DNA of 50,192 bases from Opitutales bacterium (GTDB lineage Bacteria > Verrucomicrobiota > Verrucomicrobiia > Opitutales > Oceanipulchritudinaceae), in contig SLNJ01000029.1 of NCBI GenBank assembly GCA_007133065.1, forward strand, positions 1 to 50,192. The letters are read 5' to 3'. Numbering within the stretch: position 1 is the first letter of the stretch; every line of letters starts with the position of its first letter. Below are positions 1 through 8,780 of this stretch, piece by piece. The notes beneath the pieces were generated by a model. The model saw only the letters and a list, made by a program, of their open reading frames with translations. It did not search any database and was not told the origin of the DNA. The position numbers were made by a program, and so were the translations under genes.

Positions 1-158
1 GTGACGCTCTTGCCGCAGCCGGACTCTCCGACGATGCCGAGGGTCTTGCCGCGCGGGACGGTGAAACTCACGCCGTCCACAGCGACAACGCGACCCGCAT
101 CGGTGTCGAAAACCGTCTGAAGGTTCTGAACCTCGAGTATGCTGTTCGTGTTGCTCAT
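1..158 (-). CDS. Oligopeptide ABC transporter ATP-binding protein, N-terminal fragment (YejF/DppD type)
   Basis: Only the first 52 codons lie in the window; the rest runs off the left edge. The start ATG is at 158-156. The visible protein has the usual first beta strands of an ABC ATPase ([12 protein letters not shown]) followed by a complete Walker A motif (GESGCGKS), a form typical of peptide-transporter ATPases of the OppD/DppD/YejF group. It is the last visible gene of a minus-strand operon, 35 bp downstream of the solute-binding protein gene. In YejABEF systems the ATPase YejF carries two fused nucleotide-binding domains; whether that holds here cannot be seen. It should sit on the cytoplasmic face of the inner membrane and power peptide uptake through the two permeases encoded upstream. 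Confidence 0.9.
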   Translation of the reverse strand, partial: MSNTNSILEVQNLQTVFDTDAGRVVAVDGVSFTVPRGKTLGIVGESGCGKSV

Positions 159-193
159 GGGCAGGGTGTGTCGGAGCGTTTCGGATCCTTCGC

Positions 194-2263
194 TCAGTCG
201 ATCTTCCAGCGATCGACGACCCGAACACGTGCGGGAAAAGTCGGCTGATGCCGTTCTTCCCGGTCGCGCCAGAAGAGCAGCAGGTTGGCGAGCTGCAAGG
301 CGGGGTTGCGGGCGGAGAGCGTCTCCTCGCGCTTCTCGTCGTCGACCCAGAAGAGGAAGAACTCGGTCGGATCCCGGCTGAATCGCACGTTGAAGTCCTC
401 CGGCCACTCGATCCATCGCCAGGAGGCGACCCGGTAGAACGGCATGACGAATCCGGGGACGAACGAGGCATGGTGGTGCAGGATCTCCTCCATCCGGAAC
501 GCGAGTTCCCGCATCTCATCGAGGTCGTCCGAGTTGTCGTATTGGTCGATCAGGCGATCGAGTTCCGGATCGGCGATAACCTGAAGATTGTTGGTCTGGG
601 GTTTCGGTCGCCGGTCCGGATTCGGGGTTTCACCGTCCTCCAGATAGGGGTCATCGTAGGCGTTCACCGAATGGTAGGTCTCCCAGTAGCGGGGGTAAGC
701 CTCCACGGATACCGCAAAGGCCACGAAAGCGATGTCGTGGTTCTTCTCCTGCACCTTTTTCCAGTTGGCCGAGGCATCGAGGATTTCGAGCCGAAGCTCG
801 AGGCCGGCCTTCATCGCCTCCTCGCGGAGGATCGAGAGAACCGGACGCAGCGATTCGTAGCCGGTGCTCACATTGAAGGAGAGTCGGTCGCCATGCTCAT
901 TTTGCAGGATGCCATCGCCGCCCATGCGATCAAATCCGGCGCGTGCGAAGTGCTCGCGTGCTTTGCGGGGGTCGAACGGCCGAGCCTCAATATCGGGATG
1001 CGTCATGTCCCCGTACCCGTCGGCGGAGGTGTTCATACGCGTGTAATCTCCTCGAAAGTACTGGTCGATAACCAGTTGCCAGTTCGAAGCGTACTGGATC
1101 CCGGTGCGCACCTCGCGGTCGTCGAGGTGCTTTCTGCTGGAGTTGATCCAGAGCCCGAATGTGGGGCGTGGGATGTCGTTGTAAAACGTGGTTTTGTGGA
1201 TGTGTCCCTCCTGCACCATCGGATGATCGTCCGGCAGCATCTCGTAGTTGAACTCGGCGATGTTCATGCCGAACATGTCCAGCTGGCCGAGAAGGAAGGC
1301 CTCGAACGCCTTGGGTGTGTCGCGAATCACCGTAAGCCGGAGCTGATCCGGATTGAAGCGATTGCGCCAGAATTTGAGGTCGCGCGCCCACCAGTCCTCC
1401 AGCCGGGTCAGGGTAATCCTGTTGCGATTGCGCCGGATACGCTGCGCTTCCGCGTCGGTTATAACATAGGCGCCGGTCGTCGGCATAAACCGCCACTGAT
1501 AGCGTTCGACGAAATCGTCGCCGAGCTCGCGGAAGAAATGTCGCGGGAGCGGGCGCAGGCTGAGAACGCGTCGGTCCAGGTCCGGCCGTGCCTCCTTCAA
1601 TGTAACGGAGAAGGTCAGGTCGTCGTAACGGGTCACGTTGGTGAACGTGATGTCGATTCCGTAATAGTTGTTGTACCAGGGATCGCGGATGTAGGCGGAC
1701 TGGTAGAAAAAGAACATGAAGAAGACGTCGTCCACCGTAACCGGCGGACCGTCACTCCATCGCGCGTCCGGATTTATGCGGACATACACGGTACGGCTCT
1801 CGCGATCGACCGCCCAGGATTCCGCGACTGCGGGCATGAATTGATGCTCACCTTCCACATTGGGATGCAGGTGCCCGAATCCGAGCATGACGTCGTCGAG
1901 GAGGTAGGGGCGGAACGAGCTGTTGGCGTCGGGTCCGACGATGCGGAAGGTGCGCGGAAAGTCCTGCATCCGGGCGTGGTAGACGCCCCCTTTTTTGGCG
2001 TTTGGGGAGCCGAGATCGGGGAGGCCCGAACCGTCCTCCCAATCGAGGTCGACCGGCACCTCCCCGGCCTCGGCAAATCGGAAGAATTCGGGATGTTCCC
2101 GGTAGTAGGAGAGGACCTCCTCGGTGTTGTCGATCGGTTCGTAGTGCACGGCGGAGTCGTCCGGACAGCATGCTGCGAACGTTGCCAGAGCCGCGATGGG
2201 CGCGATCGCGCGGAGGAAGCGGAGCGGCGTAGATCGTCGTCGTGCGTCGGAACGGTGGTGCAT
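194..2263 (-). CDS. Extracellular peptide-binding protein, family 5 (YejA-like)
   Basis: A 689-aa solute-binding protein of the OppA/DppA/YejA family. The N-terminus has an Arg-rich n-region (residues 1-18), a hydrophobic stretch around 19-31 and a Cys pair after FAA, so it is probably exported and possibly lipid-anchored, although the lipobox is imperfect. Typical family-5 features follow, such as VAESWAVD near residue 150 and [17 protein letters not shown], the usual block in which the substrate path is described by DG-P-T-DV. The length is above the ~600 aa of E. coli YejA. The ATG at 2263 is 5 bp from the yejE stop codon, so the two are co-transcribed. It would capture peptides in the periplasm for the YejB/YejE permease pair. 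The exact substrate cannot be read from the sequence; YejABEF of enterobacteria imports microcin C-like and other peptides. Confidence 0.9.
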   Translation of the reverse strand: MHHRSDARRRSTPLRFLRAIAPIAALATFAACCPDDSAVHYEPIDNTEEVLSYYREHPEFFRFAEAGEVPVDLDWEDGSGLPDLGSPNAKKGGVYHARMQDFPRTFRIVGPDANSSFRPYLLDDVMLGFGHLHPNVEGEHQFMPAVAESWAVDRESRTVYVRINPDARWSDGPPVTVDDVFFMFFFYQSAYIRDPWYNNYYGIDITFTNVTRYDDLTFSVTLKEARPDLDRRVLSLRPLPRHFFRELGDDFVERYQWRFMPTTGAYVITDAEAQRIRRNRNRITLTRLEDWWARDLKFWRNRFNPDQLRLTVIRDTPKAFEAFLLGQLDMFGMNIAEFNYEMLPDDHPMVQEGHIHKTTFYNDIPRPTFGLWINSSRKHLDDREVRTGIQYASNWQLVIDQYFRGDYTRMNTSADGYGDMTHPDIEARPFDPRKAREHFARAGFDRMGGDGILQNEHGDRLSFNVSTGYESLRPVLSILREEAMKAGLELRLEILDASANWKKVQEKNHDIAFVAFAVSVEAYPRYWETYHSVNAYDDPYLEDGETPNPDRRPKPQTNNLQVIADPELDRLIDQYDNSDDLDEMRELAFRMEEILHHHASFVPGFVMPFYRVASWRWIEWPEDFNVRFSRDPTEFFLFWVDDEKREETLSARNPALQLANLLLFWRDREERHQPTFPARVRVVDRWKID

Positions 2264-2268
2264 GCTGT

Positions 2269-3315
2269 TTAACGGTAGACCGTGAATCGCTTGGGGTCAA
2301 AGGCCTCCCGGATAGCCTCGCCAACAAAAGTGATGAGAATCAGGACAAAAACCATCGCGCTGAACGCGGACGCCGTGATCCACGGGGCGATTTTCAGACG
2401 TTGGGTCCCTTGCTTGAGCATCTCTCCCCAGCTCGGTGTCGGCTCGGGAAGTCCGTAACCGAGGAAGTCAAGGGCCGTCAGTGCCGTCACCGCGCTCGCG
2501 ATGGTGAAGGGCATGAATGTAACGAGCGTAGCGATGATATTCGGAAGAATATGGTGAAAGATGATCCGTGTCGTTGAAGCGCCCTGGACCTGTGCCGCGG
2601 CAACATAATCGCGCGCCTTCTCCTTGTAGGTTCCCGTCCGCATATAGTAGGTCATGCTCGTCCAGGAGAATACGACCGTGATTCCCAGCAGCACCCATAG
2701 ATTCCGCTCGAAAATGGATGCGACGATGATGACCGTGTAGAGGAATGGGATATTCGACCAGATCTCGATGATGCGTTGCACCAGGAGGTCGAATACCCCT
2801 CCGAAATACCCCATGGCACAACCGATCGCGATCCCGAGAAAATACACGCCGAACACAAACCCGAATGCGAAGATCATGACGTTGCGAAAGCCGTACAGGA
2901 GGCGGGCGAGGATATCCCGGTTCTGCATGTCGGTGCCGAGATAATGGCCCCGGGACCAGTCCGGCGGGCGCGGAAGGATGAAATCGTCTGGGTAGCAGTT
3001 CTCAAATGCGTTGAATGGGATCGGCGGCATAAGCACCCAGTTTTCCGATCCCTCCTTCCGGAACCGCTCCCTCAGGTCCCGGTAATCCGTCTCATACGAG
3101 TAATCGAATCCAAACGTCTCGCCGGGAAGGGAGGCGCCGTAGGTGGGGAAGTACCACTGCCCCTCATAGCGAACCACGAGAGCCCGGTTGTTGACGAAAA
3201 TTTCGGCGAAGATCGCGAGCAGAAGCAGCAGGGACAGCAGGATCAGCGAGTAATATCCCCGTCGAATCGAACGGAAGCGTACGAACTTTTTAACTGTCAG
3301 CGGATTAATGCGCAT
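2269..3315 (-). CDS. yejE: Peptide ABC transporter permease YejE-like
   Basis: A 348-aa inner-membrane permease. The N-terminus (RFRSIRRGYYSLILLSLL) and the following periplasmic part (VVRYEGQWYFPTYG, then a long loop to about residue 125) closely resemble YejE, which has the same extended loop with a 'YDGSWYFP' block. The binding-protein-dependent transport domain follows, with several membrane helices from about residue 140. The EAA-type loop that contacts the ATPase is seen as AAAQVQGASTTRIIFHHILPN, followed by the family ending FVGEAIREAFDPKR. The ATG at 3315 lies 16 bp after the yejB stop codon. It forms the permease heterodimer with YejB. Confidence 0.93.
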   Translation of the reverse strand: MRINPLTVKKFVRFRSIRRGYYSLILLSLLLLLAIFAEIFVNNRALVVRYEGQWYFPTYGASLPGETFGFDYSYETDYRDLRERFRKEGSENWVLMPPIPFNAFENCYPDDFILPRPPDWSRGHYLGTDMQNRDILARLLYGFRNVMIFAFGFVFGVYFLGIAIGCAMGYFGGVFDLLVQRIIEIWSNIPFLYTVIIVASIFERNLWVLLGITVVFSWTSMTYYMRTGTYKEKARDYVAAAQVQGASTTRIIFHHILPNIIATLVTFMPFTIASAVTALTALDFLGYGLPEPTPSWGEMLKQGTQRLKIAPWITASAFSAMVFVLILITFVGEAIREAFDPKRFTVYR

Positions 3316-3331
3316 GATTTCCTGTCGGTTC

Positions 3332-4348
3332 CTATTGGAATCGGATGCGCGGATCGATCGCCGCGACGAGCATGTCCGAGAGAATGTTGCCGATGACGAT
3401 CGCGAGCGAGGTGATGAGCAGGATTCCCATCACCACTGGGTAGTCGCGGTCGACAATCGAGTTGTAGCCGAGCAAACCGAAGCCATCGATGTCGAAGATC
3501 ACCTCGATGAGGAATGAGCCGGTCAGGAAAAAGAGCACGTTCTGTCCGAAGGTTGTGGCGATCGGGATAATCGAGTTTCGGAAGGCGTGCCGGTAGACCG
3601 CCCGGTTGAACGCAACCCCTTTGGATACCGCCGTACGCATGTAGTCCGCGGCCAGGTTATCCATGAGATTATTCTTCATCAAAAGGGTCAGGAAGGCAAA
3701 CGAGCCGATCAGGTAGCAGAGCAGAGGGAGGGTGGTGTGGTACAGGAGGTTGCCAACCTTGCCGAGAAGCGATCGTTCCCCGAAATCGTCTCCGACGAAT
3801 CCGCCGATGGGAAAGAGCTCGAGCTGCGCGCTGAAAAGCAGAATAAGAATGCTCCCGAACACGTAGTTCGGAATGGCGTAGCCGGCGAAAATCAACACGG
3901 AGCTGCTGTTATCGATCCACGTCCGATGCCGGATCGCCTTGACCAGGCCCAGGGGAATGCAGATGCCGTAGGTGAAGATGAAGGTCATGATTCCGAAGTA
4001 GACGGAGACCGGCAGTTTCGAGGTGATCACACAGAGGACGGGTTCGTTGTAGATATAGGAGCGTCCGAAATCACCCCGAAGCACATCCCGAACCCAGGCG
4101 GCGTAGGCGACCGGGAAAGGACGGTCGAATCCGTAGTACTCCTTCATCTGCTGAATCTGCTCCTCGGAGAGGGCGCGGCCCGCCGTTGCGTCCCCGATTC
4201 GACCCTCGGTGCCGGCCTGCTGCATCTCGGCGATATAACGCTCAAGCGGCCCACCGGGCACAATCCAAGTGATCGCGAAAACGATCAAAGTAACGCCGAT
4301 TAACGTAGGAACGATCAGCAGGAAACGTCGGATGAAGTAGGCTCTCAT
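3332..4348 (-). CDS. yejB: Peptide ABC transporter permease YejB-like
   Basis: A 338-aa permease, the first gene of the minus-strand transporter operon. The start (MRAYFIRRFLLIVPTLIGV) and the early IVPGGP motif are hallmarks of the DppB/OppB/YejB branch. The loop after the first helix contains PFPVAYAAWVRDVLRGDFG, as in the family. The coupling loop (DYMRTAVSKGVAFNRAVYRH) sits near residue 240, and the protein ends IAAIDPRIRFQ, the usual VDPRI ending. The upstream gap of 167 bp to rsmB must hold the operon promoter. On the minus strand a TTGATG and a TAAATC separated by 16 bp (within 4430-4460) are a weak candidate. The order B-E-A-F differs from the A-B-E-F order of E. coli. Confidence 0.93.
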   Translation of the reverse strand: MRAYFIRRFLLIVPTLIGVTLIVFAITWIVPGGPLERYIAEMQQAGTEGRIGDATAGRALSEEQIQQMKEYYGFDRPFPVAYAAWVRDVLRGDFGRSYIYNEPVLCVITSKLPVSVYFGIMTFIFTYGICIPLGLVKAIRHRTWIDNSSSVLIFAGYAIPNYVFGSILILLFSAQLELFPIGGFVGDDFGERSLLGKVGNLLYHTTLPLLCYLIGSFAFLTLLMKNNLMDNLAADYMRTAVSKGVAFNRAVYRHAFRNSIIPIATTFGQNVLFFLTGSFLIEVIFDIDGFGLLGYNSIVDRDYPVVMGILLITSLAIVIGNILSDMLVAAIDPRIRFQ

Positions 4349-4515
4349 CGTCGCAGCGTTCGGCCCGCGGTGCGGAGCAGGAGGAAGCCAGAGGATATTA
4401 GGCTCTTCATGGACATAAAAAAAGCGAGATTTACCGTTGAGAGTCGGCGCATCAAGTTAAAACCACTGGAAGGTTCTGGAACGAGGGAAGTGAAAGGATC
4501 GTGGGACGCGGGGGA

Positions 4516-5874
4516 TCATGGCACGCGAGCCGTTCTTCGCTTGGCATTGCGTCCGCTTCGCTCAATCCGGTCGAGCCGGTGGCTACCTCCTCCATCGTGC
4601 CCGGCTTCGGGGGGGAAGCTGCCGGCGACCGCGGATTCGCGAAATGCTCGGCCGATCGGGCTTCCGAGGAACGCCGCAACCTGCGCCGAATTCTCTTCGG
4701 GTTCGAGGCTGCATGTGCTGTAAACCAGGCGGCCGCCCGGCCGAACCAACTCGGCCGCGGTTTGGAGCAAATTGGACTGTACGGCCGCAATGCTCCGGAC
4801 CTCCCGCTCGGAGAGCCTGTGCTTGATGTCGGGCCGCCGTCGGATCACGCCGGTGTTCGAACAAGGCACGTCCAGGAGGACGGCATCGAATTGCTCCAGG
4901 GAGCTTTCCCCCTCCTCGAAGAACGCCCCCCGCCGCGCTTCCAGGTCCCCTGGTCGCACGCGCACGATCGCGTGCAGCTCCGGAGGCAGGGTTTGCAGGT
5001 TCTGCTCGAGTCGGTCGAGTCGCTCACCCGGGAGGTCCACGCAGGTTAGGGAACCGGTCGCTTCGACCGCGCGGGCGAGGTGTACGCTCTTTCCGCCGGG
5101 AGCCGCACACAGGTCGAGCACGCGCTCGCCCGGCTGAACCGCCAGCTGTTCGACCGGAATCCGCGTAAACGGGTCCTGAACGTAGGCGTGGCCGCGCGCG
5201 AGCAGCGCGGCAACGCCCTCTCTTTGATGCGCCGTCCACACGAAGAATCCGGGCCAGGGGGTGGGAATGCAGCCTGGTGGCGCTTCCGCGGCCGCCATGA
5301 CGCGCAGGTACTGGCGGGGCGGGCGCTGGTTCCATCGCAGAAGCCTGTACGTCGCCTCCGGGCCGTAGCATGCCCGCCACCTCGCAACCAGCCATGCGGG
5401 GTGACTGAAATAGTGCCCGAGGACCTCGGGTGGCGCTGTACTGCCTGGATCGGAGGTTCGAAGCTCCGGCAGCACCGCCCGCAACAGGGCATTCACGAAC
5501 CGGGCTTCCTGGACACTGCACCGCGACTTGGCGAACGCAACGGTTCCATGGACGATCTTTTCAGCCACCTCCGGCGTATCGAGGGCTTCGGCCCCGCCGA
5601 GCAGGAGGAGCGCCCGCAGGAACGAACGGGGCTGCCGGCGCCAGTGCCGGCTCAGGCACTGCTCCACTCGAATGCGATGCCGTAAAGCGTTGTGGAACAA
5701 GCGGCGGGCGCGACGGTCCACAATAGAGTCACGCATTCGCTGCTCCGGAAGCACGGTGTCGGCTTTGCGCGGTGATTCCAGGTAGTCACGCAACCAGGCA
5801 TGCGCGGCCTCCCAGCCGCTGTCGGCATCGAAAGCTTTTTGTTGACCTTGGAGGGGAGGGCTGGTCATGTACAT
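4516..5874 (-). CDS. rsmB: 16S rRNA m5C967 methyltransferase RsmB
   Basis: A 452-aa protein with an N-terminal NusB-like RNA-binding domain (about residues 20-140) and a C-terminal RNA m5C methyltransferase domain. Visible motifs are the SAM-binding DLCAAPGGKS (254-263), motif IV DVPCSNTGVIRRRPDIK with Cys338, and motif VI VYSTCSLEPEEN with Cys388. The two cysteines are the catalytic pair of the RsmB/Sun family: one attacks C6 of the target cytosine and the other releases the product. The extreme C-terminus (GHDGGGSHRL) departs from the usual DGFF-A-RL ending. The start is either ATG 5874 or, two codons later, ATG 5868; neither has a convincing ribosome-binding site. It is divergent from the Gre-domain gene, with only 30 bp between start codons. 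Confidence 0.93.
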   Translation of the reverse strand: MYMTSPPLQGQQKAFDADSGWEAAHAWLRDYLESPRKADTVLPEQRMRDSIVDRRARRLFHNALRHRIRVEQCLSRHWRRQPRSFLRALLLLGGAEALDTPEVAEKIVHGTVAFAKSRCSVQEARFVNALLRAVLPELRTSDPGSTAPPEVLGHYFSHPAWLVARWRACYGPEATYRLLRWNQRPPRQYLRVMAAAEAPPGCIPTPWPGFFVWTAHQREGVAALLARGHAYVQDPFTRIPVEQLAVQPGERVLDLCAAPGGKSVHLARAVEATGSLTCVDLPGERLDRLEQNLQTLPPELHAIVRVRPGDLEARRGAFFEEGESSLEQFDAVLLDVPCSNTGVIRRRPDIKHRLSEREVRSIAAVQSNLLQTAAELVRPGGRLVYSTCSLEPEENSAQVAAFLGSPIGRAFRESAVAGSFPPEAGHDGGGSHRLDRIERSGRNAKRRTARVP

Positions 5875-5904
5875 GGTTTACTCACACACAAATAAAGCGA
5901 CTCT

Positions 5905-7770
5905 ATGACGAAGGACGCAATCGATTTGCTCATCCGGCAACATCCAGGACTAAAAGTGGTTCGGCCGAAACTCGAAGCCATGCAACCCGGCGCATACTGC
6001 ATCCACCGAAGCTGGGGCATTGGAAAGATCCGGGAATACGACGACAAAGAAAACAAACTGATCATCGATTTCGAGGAAGACGACAAGAACGGCCACGCGA
6101 TGGATCCGGCATTTTGTGTGGACAAACTCGAAATCCTGCCTCTGGACAATATCCTGGTGCGTCAGCGGAAGGAGCCCGGGGCGATCGAGGAGATCGCCAA
6201 AAAGCAGCCAACCGATCTCGTCGTCGAAATTCTCAGTCATTGTCCGGACAACAGCGCAACGAATACCGAGCTGGAGAACCTCCTGAGCCGTCTGCTCGGC
6301 CGCTCAAATTACAAAAAATGGTGGACGAATGCGCGGCGCCTGCTGGTCAAGGATCCGCGTGTGGCGGTTCCCGCGCGCAAGACGGCTCCATACATCCTGC
6401 GGGACGAGCCGATCAAGGCCGAGGATGAGATTCTTGAAGCGTTCTTCGAGACGCGCGCGCCAAAGAAAAAGATTCAGTTGGCCGACAAGCTGATCGGCCT
6501 TTCCGTCAAGCACGAGGACATCAAGGAGGCGCTGCCCGATATTCTGAAGGCGCTCGCCTCGTGCCTTCAGGAAACGAAGCAGCTGAACGAAGGGGAACGC
6601 CTCTACGGCGTCTGGATTCGCAACAATCTGGCTCGATTCATCCACGAGGACGTTGAATCCCTGCTGCCGACCTCGGCCTCCATCCTCAATAACTGCGCGG
6701 ACCTTTCCGATTTGGCGACCAAGATCCCGACGTCGTACTACAAGCGGTTTCTCGACCTCATCGAACGCACCTTCCCGGAGGATTGGAAGAAGCTCGTAAT
6801 CGATTTGCTGCGCAACAGCTCGGGCCGTCTGACGACCGAGTGCATCAATTATCTTCTCGAACGGGAATGCCAGGAGCTGCTTGAGAGCACGCTCAGTCGC
6901 TGGCTGAACGAGCATACCCTGAAGGGGCCGATCATTTTCTGGATTCTGAAACACCGGCACTCGCGCAAGTATCAGGCGATGCTCGAGCCGCTGATTTCGC
7001 CCCGTATGCTAAACGCGGCACTCTATGCGATCGACTACGAAGCCCTGCAGAATGCCGGAAGTCGCCGCATTCTCCTGGCCGACCTGCTGAGCGAGGATCA
7101 GAACCTCGTTCCGGAGTTGCTCGAGGGAGCAAACGCGGAAACCGCCTATGATCTCGCGAACAACCTCATGCTCAACCAAGGGTTCGACGATCTGACCAAG
7201 AAGTCGGTGTTGGCCCGGTTCATCCGCCTCTATCCCGGCGTACAGGACCTGGTTGGGGAAACGGGCAGCAGCCGACAGCGTGGGCTCATTGTAAGTCGCG
7301 AGAGCTTCGAAATGCGCAGGCAGGAATACGATCATCTGATGAACACGAAGATTCCCGAAAACAAGGCTGCGATCACGGCTGCGCGCGAACACGGAGATAT
7401 CCGTGAGAACGCCGAGTACAAAATGGCTCGTCAGGAACAGGAGACACTACTCTCGCGCAAGGAACAGCTCGAAACCGACCTCTCTCGGGCGCAGGTGACC
7501 GACTTCTCCAATGCTCCGGTCGAAGTCGTTGGCATCGGAAGTGTTGTCGAGCTGGAACAGGGTTCGACCGGTCAGATCGTCACGTTCTCCATCCTTGGCG
7601 CTTGGGATAGCGATCCCGAGAACAACGTGCTTTCCTACCTGACGCCCCTGGCAAACAACCTCATTTCCAGGCGGGCGGGCGAATCCGTTTCAGTGGAGAT
7701 CGACGGCTTCGAAGAGGTCTGGAAGATCCGCGATATCCGCCGGTGGGTCGACAGTCCGGTGACATCCTGA
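5905..7770 (+). CDS. GreA/GreB C-terminal-domain protein with long N-terminal extension
   Basis: A 621-aa protein, about four times the size of a normal GreA (~158 aa). Residues from about 465 form a Gre module: a coiled coil with AREHGDIRENAEY (about 493-505), which keeps the acidic Asp and Glu at the tip that stimulate transcript cleavage in the RNA polymerase secondary channel, then a globular part ending FEEVWKIRDIRRW. Residues 36-80 (SWGIGKI, a turn, KLIIDFE, then KLEILPL) look like a small beta-barrel of the kind seen in CarD/Mfd RNA-polymerase-interacting domains; this is inference. About 100-460 is predominantly helical and charged with no motif I recognise. A role in transcript elongation or rescue is likely, but whether it replaces GreA or adds a function is unknown. 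The ATG at 5905 has no obvious Shine-Dalgarno sequence. Confidence 0.85.
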   Translation: MTKDAIDLLIRQHPGLKVVRPKLEAMQPGAYCIHRSWGIGKIREYDDKENKLIIDFEEDDKNGHAMDPAFCVDKLEILPLDNILVRQRKEPGAIEEIAKKQPTDLVVEILSHCPDNSATNTELENLLSRLLGRSNYKKWWTNARRLLVKDPRVAVPARKTAPYILRDEPIKAEDEILEAFFETRAPKKKIQLADKLIGLSVKHEDIKEALPDILKALASCLQETKQLNEGERLYGVWIRNNLARFIHEDVESLLPTSASILNNCADLSDLATKIPTSYYKRFLDLIERTFPEDWKKLVIDLLRNSSGRLTTECINYLLERECQELLESTLSRWLNEHTLKGPIIFWILKHRHSRKYQAMLEPLISPRMLNAALYAIDYEALQNAGSRRILLADLLSEDQNLVPELLEGANAETAYDLANNLMLNQGFDDLTKKSVLARFIRLYPGVQDLVGETGSSRQRGLIVSRESFEMRRQEYDHLMNTKIPENKAAITAAREHGDIRENAEYKMARQEQETLLSRKEQLETDLSRAQVTDFSNAPVEVVGIGSVVELEQGSTGQIVTFSILGAWDSDPENNVLSYLTPLANNLISRRAGESVSVEIDGFEEVWKIRDIRRWVDSPVTS

Positions 7771-7801
7771 CTGACCGCGGCTCGAATCGAAGAACGGATC
7801 G

Positions 7802-8713
7802 TCAATAGACGGTTACCGGGACTTCGGTGGTCCGGAAGCCGGGCGCTTCGACGTAGAGGGTGCCCGAACCGGGGTCCCCGCCCTCGACGGTCACGTTCAC
7901 CGTGCGGGCGCCCTGCGGAATCGTCACCTCGGGCATGATGATGCTATCCGGAACGTCGGTCGTCACATCGACGGGCAATCCTCCCGAAGGGGCGGGGAAG
8001 CTAGTCCGAATGATCATGACCTGACGTTCGCCGACCCCGAGTTCCATCGTCTCGGGAAGCACCGAAAAGGATGCGGAATCGACGCGGAAGCTTCCCGCCG
8101 GAAGGTCCGCGGCACCGGTGCGAAGCGATACCGGGTAGGAGCTGTCAGCGGGAACGCTCGGCACGGTGAAGCGGAGCGAAGAGGAGGACTCAAACGTGGT
8201 GGAGGCTTCCCGATCCCCAAAAACGACCTGGTCGTGCTCACTGAATCCGCGACCGACGAGGTTGACCGATGCGCCGACCGGCCCCCGCGTCGTCACCAAC
8301 TGAATCGGATAGCGATTGACGACACGAATCTGGTGGGGATCCTCGTCCCCGTAGACGCTGGTGCGTGTGACCTCGCGCCGTACGTTGTTCTTGATCGTTT
8401 CGTACTCGAGAACGTAGTAGTACAGGGCTCGGCGCTGCCCGGGCGGGAACTGGTAATCAAACCTGAAGTGCGGGCTCCCGTCCGGGTCGCGTTCCATTCT
8501 GTACTGCTCACCGTCAATGACGATGCTTGCGCGAACCGTCTCCTGAACCACATTCGGATCCGACAGGTTCGCGGTGAAGCTGAACGAATAGATGTGGGAA
8601 TCATTCTGGGCTACCCGGCTTGGGGTCAGGTTTGTGAAAGTCTGGCCACATCCGGTGAGACCAAAGCCGATGGCCGCAGCGATTCCAATCAGGATATATT
8701 TGGGGAAACTCAT
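7802..8713 (-). CDS. Putative lipoprotein with IPT/TIG-like domain
   Basis: A protein of about 303 aa with no recognised enzymatic function. The N-terminus is a classical lipoprotein signal: a hydrophobic stretch followed by the lipobox LTGC, so it should be lipid-anchored after processing at Cys. Residues about 40-110 look like a beta-rich domain with fixed charge and aromatic spacing. The stretch GPVGASVNLVGRGFS followed by VVFGDREA and LRFTVPSVP matches an IPT/TIG immunoglobulin-like fold. The C-terminal ~100 residues form another beta-sandwich-like domain (VDVTTDVPDSI through VTVEGG). I chose ATG 8713; the frame stays open to a TTG at 8731, which would add six residues ahead of the signal peptide. 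It is convergent with the Gre-domain gene and divergent from hemW. Confidence 0.75.
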   Translation of the reverse strand: MSFPKYILIGIAAAIGFGLTGCGQTFTNLTPSRVAQNDSHIYSFSFTANLSDPNVVQETVRASIVIDGEQYRMERDPDGSPHFRFDYQFPPGQRRALYYYVLEYETIKNNVRREVTRTSVYGDEDPHQIRVVNRYPIQLVTTRGPVGASVNLVGRGFSEHDQVVFGDREASTTFESSSSLRFTVPSVPADSSYPVSLRTGAADLPAGSFRVDSASFSVLPETMELGVGERQVMIIRTSFPAPSGGLPVDVTTDVPDSIIMPEVTIPQGARTVNVTVEGGDPGSGTLYVEAPGFRTTEVPVTVY

Positions 8714-8780
8714 AAGCGATATGAGCACCAACTAAGACGGAGAATATCCTGATTCGCAAGAAAAAGCGTCAGCGCCCTGC

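Noticed and set aside
248-2272. A long open frame (674 codons) on the strand opposite the peptide-binding protein gene.
   Set aside because: The protein has no family features, no signal peptide or domain, and lies fully over a well-supported gene. Long antisense frames are common in GC-rich coding sequence.
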